Origin: Romanomermis culicivorax | Lineage: Eukaryota > Nematoda > Enoplea > Mermithida > Mermithidae | Direction: 5' to 3' | Assembly (NCBI GenBank): GCA_963922205.1 | Contig: CAWUHX010000079.1 | Span: 124,001 to 188,000 of the forward strand | Length of the DNA: 64,000 nt | Shown: piece by piece, positions 49,691 to 60,595 of the stretch | Layout of the letters: every line of letters starts with the position of its first letter | Numbering within the stretch: position 1 is the first letter of the stretch | The notes under the pieces: model-generated | What the model was told of the DNA's origin: nothing | Seen by the model: only the letters and a program-made list of their open reading frames with translations | The model's database searches: none | Program-made: the position numbers and the translations under genes

Positions 49691-51371
49691 CCCTCTGACC
49701 TACGGCTCTTGTCTAAGGGTTGTGTTTGCATATCACTGATGCGTGGAAAACATTAGTCAACATGCTAACTCAATCTGAGATGCATTCAGTCTGTGTTACT
49801 GATCAGGTTGTCCACCCAGGTAGCGGCACTGTTGGTCAGCATGTGACTATGTTCAAAGCTTTAACTGCAGGTTTGAATGGGTTACACTCGGCCTCAGCTG
49901 GGTTGGTTGCTTAACTTATGCAAATGTTAGGCACTTGCAGTCCGTACTGCCTGTGTCTAATGTCTGCAAGGGTTAACAACCTTCCTGTAAATTTCTTATC
50001 TAAATTTCTCACATTTCTTCTCATCTATGATCTTCTTTAGTGTTCCCACCAGAATAATTCCTCAGAAATTAAGGCATAGCCACCAGTTGGGCCTAGAGTG
50101 TAAAAGAACCCCCTGTAATACTTCTTTCACTCAAACACCTTCATTAGCTGGCCTAATAATGTTCACACTAGAGTCGCCCCTTAATCCTGAGTCTGCATCC
50201 GTTGGTTGTCCATATAGCATAATATACCGCTAGTCCGCCTTAGCAAAAGTGTTAGAGTCCGCCTAAACACATTACAATTGGGTCGGCCTCAGCCCTTACT
50301 TTACACTCATTTCTCGAGACAGACTGTACCCCTGATCTCAAGATGCTTTGAGCTCCACCTAGAATCATTGGAGGAAGCCAGCATATCCCCACCTCCACTA
50401 GGCAAAGCTGGGCCAAGGACCCCCATGCCACCCTTTTTACTGGCTGAGTGTGTCAGAATAGCACCTTGGTACCTGGTGCTCTTACCTCCAACTGGTGACC
50501 TAGCAATCCTCACTACATCTCAGTGATTAGAATCCCGGCCACCAGCTGTATATAATGCTCCTGGAGAGTGCCCGTTCTGTTCAAAGCGAGAGCTCCCATT
50601 TTGGGCACGGTTGTAAAGTACATGTCAATGTCGTCCCCTTGGGAACCTGCTGTCTAGTCATCACACTTTACAGAGATCACAATTGCTCCTAGTGAGTGAG
50701 GCCAGTTGCGTAAAAGTGCATCCCCTTTGCGTAATCTGGTGTGCAAACTAATTTTGTCCCTATCTATTTACACCCACTAAGTTTATTTTAAGTTGTCCAC
50801 CTTTACTTATTATCTCTCTAAGCTACTTCACGTGCTACTCCTTGTGAGTAGAAGTTTGTCGGTTAGGAGTTCTCCCAAATCCAAGGTTTTGTAAATGGGC
50901 TTAACCTCCAAATAAAATCCCTTTTGAGCGGGTTTATCCATCCACAGGAGTTCTCTTGTCCCTTTTCGGCTGGGAAACCACCATTTCATTCAAATTCATT
51001 TATTTTGGTTCAAACTAACTGGGTCTAGCCCCATTTTCTTCATTTGGTTGGGAAGTAACAGTTCCCCTTCCTCACAGTAGGTTACACCTCTAAGTACATA
51101 GGTGACCAGATAAATTCCCTTCTGTGTCAACCTAATTGCATAGGCCGTTCTGAGAGCTACAAACCTTGTTCTTTTCTAGGTCCATTACAGAGTGGTCCCT
51201 AGTTATTGTAAAGAACAAGCCGTTAAAGCCTCAAAAACCCCATCACGTAAAAGGTCAAGAAATTCCCACACCTCTCCGCTGTGAGCTTCCAAGAGTAAAA
51301 CTTACCTTATTCTCACAAAATAGAGACACCTAGACCTTCCTGTCCTCTTAGTACTAAGTTTAGACAGACCA
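49691..51371 (+). other. Distal leader of the old element
   Basis: It is about 1.7 kb with no convincing coding frame, and a few TAGTGAGTGAGG-like phrases. It is the region between the tandem array and the first gag-like frame. Confidence 0.45.
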
Positions 51372-52700
51372 GTGAGCCTCTCTACTATTCAGTTTGATCG
51401 GATAGCTTCACAGGCGCGATTATCAGTCTTAGATACCTTACAGGAAGACGAGTTCTCAGCTATGAAGTCAGAAGTCCACCTACCTTCACAGATTGAGAAT
51501 AAGGTCCAGGCTGCATTTGAGAATGCCCTTGGACTGCTCAACCAAAAGTTGGAGGCTATGAGTGGCCGGTGGTACTCTCTAGTGTCGAGCTACATGGCCC
51601 CCCTACCTTTTCGGGTGCTTTTGGTGTGTCTGCAACAGATTTTATATCTCACTTTACCCATTTCTTTAGGCTTCAAGGGGTAAGTGAAATGGATCATTCA
51701 TATAAAATCGCCTTATTGGAGTCTTGCCTTACAGGCATCGGCTTACAACATCCCTCTTGCCTTACAGGCTTACAACATCCCTCTTGCATCCTCTTGCCTT
51801 ACAGGCTTACAACATCCCTCTTGCATCCTATCGGGACTTTAGCAGTGGTACTCCACAGCCAACCTGCCACGAAGAGTTTACGGCTTTTCTATGGAAAGAC
51901 TTTCCCGTAGGTCGTGACTCAGATCTGCATCAGCAGTTGATCTAAGATTGTTTGCAGAAGCCAACTGAGTCTGTGATAGTTTAACTTAAGCACCTTAAGA
52001 GACTATCTAGGGTGGCTTATCCGGATCTCGGGATTGATGTCAGAGATTCGTTTATAAAACCTATCTCTCTGAGGGGCTGAAACCAGTCCTCCGAGATAGT
52101 ATTAAGTTCAGGGAGTTTACAACTCTTGAAGAGACTCTTAAAGCAGCCTGTTACGCAGAATCACAGATTTTTTGGGATGAGATTAGGTATACTGCCCCAT
52201 CTAATGCTGTTTTCTCTTCAGAACAAAAGACCGCCGATAACGTCAGGTTGATGTCAAATTAAAGGAGCAATGCTCAACATCCCTTGGCAACACCATCCAA
52301 TGACATTCACAGTTACAATCGGAGATGGCCCGGCTCACAGCTCATATCGCGGGACTTACAGCTCAGCAAATGGGGCCAGCTCTGAGGAACCCGACGCCGC
52401 CTATGCAGCAGTGGGCGCATGTCCAAAATGCTGGCGATCCCCAATCAGGGGCACATTTGCAGATGTCCTCCTATCATGGATGCTGCACCCACAATGATGC
52501 CAGTTGCCAGGCTCAATGTCCCAACAGCCCCGGTCCTAGCAATGCCGCCGCCACCAACACCGACTGTTGCTATTTTTGTCAAAGGAGGGCACACCCGACT
52601 GATCGATGTGACAGACCCTGTCCACATTACTATCAAATATGCGTGCACAGGGCTACGGCCTGCCCGAATCGGAATCTGACAGTGCCTGGTTAGAATGACT
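51372..52700 (+). pseudogene. Broken gag of the old element (capsid-like part and zinc knuckle)
   Basis: An N-terminal frame (51372-51600) is followed, in another frame, by P-P-T-F-S-G-A-F-G-V-S-A-T-D-F-I-S-H-F and a helical capsid-like stretch (51590-51720). A 36-bp tandem expansion (51723-51829) and stops then interrupt it. A CCHC knuckle C-Y-F-C-Q-R-R-A-H-P-T-D-R-C is encoded near 52565-52610, followed by a second Cys/His-rich segment. Several frame changes make it non-functional. Confidence 0.75.
51723..51829 (+). repeat. Tandem duplication inside gag
   Basis: CTTGCCTTACAGGCTTACAA-type units start at 51723, 51756 and 51793. The expansion of about 36 bp per unit probably occurred after the gene died. 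Confidence 0.9.
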
Positions 52701-53889
52701 ATGTTAATTCCGGTTACTCTCCCCAGGGGACAAGTGGGAATCCTCAGGGATATGCTAATCCATCTCCTAACAGGATGGGGAACCAATATTGGCCACCCCC
52801 ATGGTGAAGTAATACGGACGGTCTTCCTCATCCAGATCTGTTTGATCTGGATGATGAAGTTCTTGCTGAATACTTGGCAGATCTTTCACAACTGTGTTAT
52901 AATGTCTGTGTAATCAGTGTTGGATTTTTAGCCGCTGCAGTGGTTTCAGCACCGGCACTGACACCTGCCTTACCGCCACCACCACTAAAATATGTGACGC
53001 CGGTCACTGTAAACCCATCAAGGACACCAAAAATGACTGGCGACGTCAGCGTAGTAGCGTCGTATCGACCGATGGAAGGTACACCAGCTCTTCTGGCCCA
53101 TTTTGCTGCCCAAGGACCGCTGCTCCAAATTCCAATGGACTCCGTGCTGGAGGTCATCGGTCAAATGGAATCGATGAATCTAATAGGTATACTGCCTTCT
53201 TTTTCTGATATTTCAGGTCTGAAAATCAGAAGTCCTTGTAAGTCACTGACTTTGATGATTTCTCATTTACAGATTCCTTATTCATCACTGACGTGATGCG
53301 GGCAGTTTGGTCAACAGATTTGGCCAAAAAATATCAGCACCTCCCATGGGCGCTACTCAAGGAGCTGTTTGTGGTTGAGGGGCTTACAGCCACCAACGTA
53401 GTGCTTTCTGCACCAGCGGCATTGCGGATATTGGGGTCCCAAGTCGCTCGACAAGCGCTCCAGTTCATCGCCAACGGCACTATTCAGGCAACAGCCGTCG
53501 ATAAGATCTTGTTGAATGGTGAACTGTCATCGCCGGCAGTGAACCCCGTCTGCCGCGCTGTGGAACAGGTGAGTCCCAATGCGCAGCCCCCAGCAGTTGT
53601 TGCAGTGCTACCGTCAACAACGACGACAGGAGCCCAAATGCTGGCGGCGATTGCCCAGCAGCAACCAGTGGCCGCTGTGACCAATTCCCGGACCGAGGTG
53701 GCCAACACCTTTGGAGAGACGTTGCGCTCCATCAACAATGACATCAGCATCATCGAGGCATTGCCTTTCCCGATGGCTACTGCCCTGCAGTCCCCAAAGA
53801 TTGGCGTTCTTCGTGAAGTCTACCCATGCAGGGGTCTGGTCATCGACTTCCCAAGCAAGGAGCCGATATCATCGGAGGACGACAACTAA
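52701..53889 (+). pseudogene. Unrecognised ORF region between gag and the envelope-like frame
   Basis: Two frames overlap: 52874-53210 (Pro/Ala/Thr-rich, with A-L-L-A-H-F-A-A-Q-G-P) and 53247-53889 (about 200 codons, with L-A-K-K-Y-Q-H-L-P-W-A-L-L-K-E-L and an acidic S-S-E-D-D-N end). The break between them lies at about 53215-53245. I recognise no family. The position after the zinc knuckle and the acidic end suggest a C-terminal Gag extension or an extra protein. Confidence 0.5.
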
Positions 53890-53934
53890 GAATGAGGCCA
53901 CCCGACGGGCTCACACTGTGAATATTGGTGTATA

Positions 53935-55765
53935 TTTACAGACACCATTTGTAAATAGCTTGTATATAATAAATTGGGTCTTTGTGACATTACTGTTCTT
54001 AGGAATGAGCTCTGCAATACATGCTACTCAGTACCAATTTTGTGGTCTTTCAAGAAGTGGTCATCCACTTGAGCTACCTCAAAAAGTAGAATGCAAGCCA
54101 CCAAAATCATCATGGAGTCCATGATGCATAAATGTCACAGTGTATGTTCCTAGTTCTGATCCAATCACTACATTAGCATGGAAATGCACATTGCGTAACC
54201 ATAAAGTCTGCACCAACACTGGTTTCTTTGGATCTAGGGGCATTACTGCAAACTTCATTACTACTCAGCATCTAGCGCCTGCAGCTTGTACGCTAGCACA
54301 TCATACCAAGGTGTTTGGTTTACAAAAGCTTGTGGAAATACGCCCTGGCTTTTATAGCACTAACCAAACACTGGATGTGATGTACTCATGGTGCTGCAGT
54401 GACATCTGCAAGACAGTGACTAACCTCTTGATTGAGGAGGGATAGGGCGCTTTGTGGGATGGCACTACAGCTCTAAGTACCTCAGGAGATGTAGGTGGAT
54501 GCAGTCCCACTGCACGTCAGTGCACTACTCTCAACTGGGTAATTGTCTGGCCTGCAACAAACTTTACAGCACCTAATCATTATCATCCTCAGGGCAATTA
54601 CACTGTGTCTGTGTCAGGGAACCATGTCATCATCGATGATTTACAAGTTGCCCTGAGGATCTCGGGAAACTCTTGCGTCTTCCGGTTGTGTCCTGACCTC
54701 CAGTTAAACACAGTGCAGATGGATCAGGGTCTTCTTCTACGCATCCATGGAAGATTTAATTTGGCCCAAAGGTTGTTCCGATTGGCAAAGAACTCACGTC
54801 CAGACCCCCTCAATGCCAAACTGAACTACCTGGCTCAGCAGAGCAAAGAGTTGGAAATTAACAATTTTCTATTCATGTGGCCTGAGCTTTGCTCTCATGC
54901 TCAATGCTACCTTGATCTGACTTGGCAGTTACTTCGCTTTGACCCTACCCTGGGGGCCCGGGCATTTCTGCAAAGGAATGACCTGATGGTAGAATTCACA
55001 GGTGAAGCACTGACGATATGGCCGTGTCAAAAGGTCAACACCACGAATGTATATCACTCGTACCGGGTGGGAGACATCTGTTACAAGTATCTGCCTGTAC
55101 AAGTTGGCGGTACCATTTATTTTGCCACCCACGGTGGCCCATATCACATTAAAGTTAGCCCAAGAGTGCTGTGTGACCATCACTCTACAGGGATTTTCTG
55201 AAATCGCTCCAGCTGGTTTACTGAGTCTGGCACAGTCCATGTGAGCCATATTCCGCTTAAAGTTTTCTGGAAACAGCTCTTCAACATCACTCATTTTGAC
55301 TCTCCTGGGCTCTTTCAGGATCAGTTGGCGATGACCCCTTCAAGTTTTGCTTTCTTTAAACAGTATGTTTACAAGACTGAGCAGATTGAAGCGGTTTTAA
55401 ACCAGTTGGTAAACTTTACCGCTGGTCTATCCCTGCAACCAGATTCTCTCTATCAGGCATTTGCAGGGGTAGGGACTGACATCAAGGCCTCCCTGGAAGG
55501 TGTCAGTCTGGCAGCAAACCATGTGATTACCGGTCAACAGCACAATCTCATTCAGGGCCTACAGTCTATTCTGAGTGGGCTGGTGCAGTTGATCTTTAAC
55601 ACCCTCATCACCCTGGCAGTGCTGGCTGGTACAGGATACCTCAAATATGCTGGGCTATCCTATTATCTCAGCTACCGCCTGCAGAAAAGACAGGTTCCGT
55701 CTACTAGCCAATTCTCTCCATTGAGTCCTTTCCGTAAAGTCCAATGTTGGGTCAGTGTTCACTAA
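53935..55765 (+). pseudogene. Envelope-like membrane glycoprotein frame (about 610 codons, three internal stops)
   Basis: One reading frame runs from about 53935 to the TAA at 55763, broken only by TGA at 54122, TAG at 54443 and TGA at 55199. It starts with a signal-peptide-like segment (V-F-V-T-L-L-F-L-G-M-S-S-A near 53980-54020), then many Cys residues and N-x-S/T sites, and near the end a hydrophobic helix (L-I-F-N-T-L-I-T-L-A-V-L-A-G, about 55590-55635) followed by a basic tail (R-L-Q-K-R). This is the layout of a type I viral-type surface glycoprotein. I cannot assign it to a known glycoprotein family. It precedes protease and RT instead of following integrase. Confidence 0.6.
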
Positions 55766-56212
55766 GTGCAGAACGATGTACCATCTCAGTTAGATAGAAT
55801 AACTCCGTGTTTTGTTGTACTGGTCGGTGCCAAGGAAACTCCAGCTTTCGTTGACACTGGTTGTCCACGGACCATCATTAGTCAGCGTCTTCACAAGGTG
55901 TTGATCAAAGAGAGTCCGGAGATGGCTATGGCCTTCCAGCAACATCACGACTTTAATCCATTGATGAGTATCAATGGGAAAGCCATCCATAGTCTCCTAT
56001 CGGGACAGTATGAGATCATGCTGCCTGGAACCCGTCAGCCATACACAAGAGTGGATATACATCTCCATGTGTGTAAGACTATGTCTCCTTTTTGGGCACT
56101 GGTAGATCTGATTCTTGGATTGGACTTTCTAGAACAATTCAAGAATATTACCTTGGATTACCATCAACATGTCTGTCAGTTGAATGCTGCCACTTCTACT
56201 GACAGCGGCTGA
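55766..56212 (+). pseudogene. First aspartic-protease-like domain of the old element
   Basis: A-F-V-D-T-G-C-P-R-T-I-I holds the catalytic D-T-G, and L-I-L-G-L-D-F-L-E-Q-F is the second conserved protease motif about 95 residues later. It directly follows the TAA that ends the envelope-like frame, in the same reading frame, and has no ATG at its start. Confidence 0.72.
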
Positions 56213-56527
56213 GATTGATCAGATCAAACCCTGGTGGGAGAACACACGTTCACTATCAAGGGCCACTTACAGGTCTGGGTCTCGATCAAGATGAAGGACT
56301 ACCCAGACCTCTTCCAGACAGACCATGCATCATTTAATGGCCAGGTCAGGGTCGAGTTGCTCTCAACCCCCATCTGGAAACTCTCCAGTTACACTTGAGA
56401 AGGGCTGGTTCCATGAGCCTAGTGATTCAGATGCACCTGCATCACCAGTGTTAGATGTTCCACCACTTTTGATACAGAAGTTGAGTCACTAGGAGCTACT
56501 CAGAGCTCAGGAGAGCGATCGGATCGT

Positions 56528-57030
56528 GTGCTTACTTTACAGGTCAATTCTGCTCCTCTGACTAATCCAGAATCATCTGTTGGTTATGCTCTGGTAGGGT
56601 TACTCCGATGCACTGGTTTGCCAATCCCAAAGCGAACCGATATGCCAGAGTCGAGTTTTAGTGATACTGCACTTGATCCAGGTCATGTAGTATCAGCCTT
56701 CTACCCCATTGAAATGAGGACCCCTCATATCAGAGTTCTCCTGAACAATTGGGTGGAAGCCAAGGCTCTGATTGATACAGGAGCAGTTTTCTTGCTCCTG
56801 GATCACAAGTTGGCGGTCCAGCTACTGGACTTGGTGCTCACAGAGACTAGGGCCCGCCCCATAGCAGCCAATGGGTCTTCGATTCTACTGCTAGGCGCTG
56901 CCTATGTCACGGTGACAGTGGCTGATGTCTCTGAATGGATTCAAGTCCAAATACAGGAGAATTGTTCGCTGAACTAGTCTTGGGGACGAACTTCCTCGGA
57001 CGGTTCAATTGTGTCAGCTTGAACTGGTAG
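56528..57030 (+). pseudogene. Second aspartic-protease-like domain
   Basis: A-L-I-D-T-G-A-V-F-L-L-L-D with D-T-G, then S-S-I-L-L-L-G-A-A-Y-V-T-V, and in a neighbouring frame L-G-T-N-F-L-G-R-F (about 56978-57005). This is the usual retropepsin order. It is separated from the first domain by about 320 bp of broken sequence. Confidence 0.7.
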
Positions 57031-57096
57031 AAATCCTTTCTCCAGTTCAAGGAACTTCGGGTTCTGTGTGAGGGCCTCATTCACAATCCTCCTTCT

Positions 57097-58625
57097 GTGC
57101 GTGGTGCACTGCCCTTGCAGGAGTTGATTGTCCTTGAGCCTCGCTCGCTGATGCAATTTACTGCACCTGTACCTTTACTATATGTGAACATGCCCGAGGT
57201 AGCTTTCTTTCCTAAGCCTCTCCTGGGACATCAACGTAGCATATATTTTGCTGGCACTGTGAGTACTGTGACCAATGGTCGCATACCCCTACAGGTAGTC
57301 AACCCGAGTACACACCCAGTGGTTCTCTACCCCCATGTGACCATCAGTCATGTGCAGATGCACTCTGATCTCTCATGGGGATCGGCGGTCAAGTCAGAAA
57401 CCATCCTTGATGGAAAGTGGGTCCAGGCTAATGCTGTGATATCTCCTCACAGGATAAGACAGCCTTACTCGATCTACTGGTCGCATTCACTGATCTCTAT
57501 GCTATTAATGAGACGGACACAGGTTCCACTGACCTCGTGCACCACGAGATCAGCACAGGTGACGTTCGCCCAGTCCGCCGTTTCCCTTACCCCATCGCCC
57601 CCAAGGAAAAGGACCTCATCATACTTTACTACCCTTCATCAGGCTAGCCCTACTGGTCTATACCAATTGCTGAGGCAGACAAAGAGAAGATGGCGTTTAA
57701 TAGGCCTATTGGACTTTATGAGTTCAATTATCTGCCTTTTAGTCTCTGCAACACCCCTGGGACGCTCCAATGTCTCATGGACCTGCTTCTCATGAGATGG
57801 CAGTGGCGTGACCTATCTCGACAACATCTTGGTGTTCGGGAACTCTCACACGCAGATGCTTGAGTTGCTGACGGATGTGTTCACGCGTCTCCGTCAGGCT
57901 GGAATGAAGCTCAGACTGAGCAAGTGCAAATTTTCGCACTCTGAGGTGGAATATCTAGGTGACCGTATCTCACAGAATGGTCTAGAACCGGATAAAGTCA
58001 AACTGGCTGCTGTCCAGGATCTGCCCATTCCACAGAACACCAAAGACATCAAGTCCTTTCTTGGCCTCGTGTCTTATTATAGGCGTTTCATCCCTGGTTG
58101 CGCCTGGCTCAGGGAGCCACTGACCGAGCTCTTACGAAAGGAAGTTACCTTCCTGTGGTTAAAACCTCAGCAAGCGGCATTTGAGGTACTCCGAAGATTG
58201 CTGACAAATCCTCCTATTGTGCGCCATCCAGACTTTAGGAAATCCTTCATCCTTCAAACAGATGCAAGTATTTGGGGAATAGGAGCAGTTCTGAGCCAGT
58301 TAGACGATGATGGATATGACCATCCTGTCGCCTACACCAGTCGAGGGTTAACAGCAGCTGAGAAGAACTACACTATTACAGAGTTGGAGACTCTAGCTGT
58401 TGTCCATTTCATCAAGCACTTTCGGCCACCTCTTTCAACATGAGGTGGTCGTACAGACTGACCATACTGCTGTCAAGGCTGTGTTGGAGAAGCCTAAACC
58501 TTCAGCGCGGATAGCTCGGTGGGGCCTCGCGCTCGGTGAATTCAAACTGACAATTCGGCTGCAAAAAGGTCGGTCTAATGGTAATGTGGACGCATTATCA
58601 CGCCTGCCTGATCCTAATTCCCTTG
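57097..58625 (+). pseudogene. Broken reverse transcriptase and RNase H
   Basis: After a linker (57097-57450) come R-R-F-P-Y-P-I-A-P-K-E, then directly Y-W-S-I-P-I-A-E-A-D-K-E-K-M-A-F: the segment that normally carries the first catalytic Asp is missing, about 100 codons by comparison with the family. Y-L-P-F-S-L-C-N-T-P-G-T-L-Q follows, and the active-site box reads Y-L-D-N instead of Y-x-D-D (57813-57824). RNase H shows L-Q-T-D-A-S-I-W-G-I-G (about 58255), T-E-L-E-T-L-A-V-V and, after a frame change, V-Q-T-D-H-T and V-D-A-L-S-R-L-P. It cannot be active. Confidence 0.82.
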
Positions 58626-60190
58626 CCGGTGTGAGTATTGATGATACTTCCCTTGACAGGCCTGAGGGAGAGGTAATGATGATCACCGATGGTGCTCAGC
58701 GCCTCGTGAGATCATCTGAAATGATCACCGATGGTGCCCAGCGCCTGGGGAGACCAGAGTCTTATGCTGAGATATCACAGGATGCGCAGCACAGTGACCT
58801 TCTCCCAGCTCAATTTGAGGATCTGGATCTAGCCTCCATTCTTAGGTCACTAAAACCCTACGGTGATCAGAATGATGTTAATGGCTACCACTTGTTGGAT
58901 AACATCCTTGAAAAGTGGACAAGCCAGTCCAACAAGATTGTCATTCCCCGATCCATGGTTACTACCATTATTGAGGCTCACCATAATGACATTCTAGCTG
59001 GACATTTTGGTGCTAAACATGCCGCGCGGCTTATAGCCCGCAGGTACCACTGGCCTTCCCTCAGTACGGACATTAAGTCCTTTTGCCAGCAGTGTGATCT
59101 TTGCCAACAGAATAAACTCGCTAGACAAAAGACCGAGCAGCTCTGGAACCGATCACCATTACGGGGCTGTTTCACCAAGTAGGAGTCAACTGTATGGGAC
59201 CAATGACCACTAGTGAGGCTGGCAACTGTTTTATTGTAGTCTTTATTGATTACTTTACCAAATGGGTTGAGGCTTTCCCTACTCCAGATATTACTGCACA
59301 AACCATAGCAGGCCTCTTTGTTACACAAATTGTCTGCAGACACCGGAGATTCTTCAGTCTGACCATGGTACTGATTTCACATCAAAACTGATGACAGAAA
59401 TCACTGCCATCTGTTCAACTAAGAAAATCCACTCCACTGCTTATCACCTGATGAAGCGAAGTGGAGAGAGCTAATCAAATGTTAGCTACAGGCTACGTAT
59501 GTATGTCCATCAAGATTATACTGATTGGGATGAACACCTGCCATATTCTGTGTTTGCCCTCAACATCAGCATGAATGAGTCCACAGGATATTCCCCCTTT
59601 TAACTCATGTATGGTCGTACGCCCATGCTACCTGTTGATGCAGGGCTCTCATTCAACCCTCCCACCTATATCATTGATATTTCCACATATGATATGGAGG
59701 TCAAACAGCATTTTACAAATGCCATGACCTTGATCCAGAGTCCGATTGAGAGATCACAGGCGGCTTATGCTCGGTCTTACGATCGCATGGCACGAGATGT
59801 TTTATACAAAGTTGGGGACCAAGTGCTCAAACTGCCCCACCAGTGAATGTGATCTAATGCCTAAATTGCTGCATATCCCAATGTCACCATTCAGCTTGAG
59901 ACAGATCAAGAAGATACTGTGCATGTCAATCAGCTTAGACGCTACATGTCACCTGATCAACCAAGTGAAGCAGAGGACCTTCCACTTTACAGGTAATCGA
60001 GATGGCACCTTTGTTGATTCCCTCAACAAGTCCAGATTTTCCACAAGATCTCGTTGACCCACACCTTGATGCAGAGGTCTTGGACCCCTAATAAGGTAGC
60101 TCTTCTCTTCTTTTGTCCACTCACTGATGAGGACATCCTTTTTCGAAGGACCACCATGCCCCTCACAGAATACCCACTCTTGTTCCATGC
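58626..60190 (+). pseudogene. Broken integrase of the old element
   Basis: The HHCC zinc-binding part (H-H-N-D-I-L-A-G-H-F-G, then C-Q-Q-C-D-L-C) lies at about 58978-59115. The core has [11 protein letters not shown] (59242-59275), S-D-H-G-T-D-F (about 59355) and a degenerate G-E-R-A-N-Q (about 59463-59480). Tail pieces M-Y-G-R-T-P-M-L-P-V-D and K-V-G-D-Q-V-L-K follow at 59607-59846. Three or more frame changes are present. Near 60126 the phrase D-E-D-I-L-F-R-R-T may mark the end of the old polyprotein. Confidence 0.8.
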
Positions 60191-60595
60191 TGCATCATCA
60201 GTGTAAAGAAGAGAATGAGCAGCGATCAATGCATCTAAACTAGGGTATTGCTTCATATCACAGGTGCATCCATGTGATATCCGGCATCTTGCCCCTAAAA
60301 TTTTTCTTTTAATCTCGTTATAGATCTCACAGTTCAGTCAACAAATGGCAATTCCACACATTACCATATGGATCAACTGGCGTCAGCAACTCCATGCATC
60401 ACCCACCACACTGATCAATTGATGTCAGCAACTCCACACATCATTGACACAACTCCACGAGCCAGAATGTGCCAAAAAACCATTGGACCATCGACCATCC
60501 ACCATCACATCCACTTGCATGATTGACCTCCATGGACATGCTGCATAAACATCGACAACAGATGGACGAGGACGCCCTTTTTCCAAGGACCGCTG
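60191..60595 (+). other. Tail of the old element before the right LTR
   Basis: It contains stray copies of the leader core (GGCGTCAGCAACTCCATGCA near 60372 and GATGTCAGCAACTCCACACA near 60422), and at 60566-60590 a near copy of 60126-60150 encoding D-E-D-A-L-F-P-R-T. No purine tract directly abuts the LTR. Confidence 0.6.
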
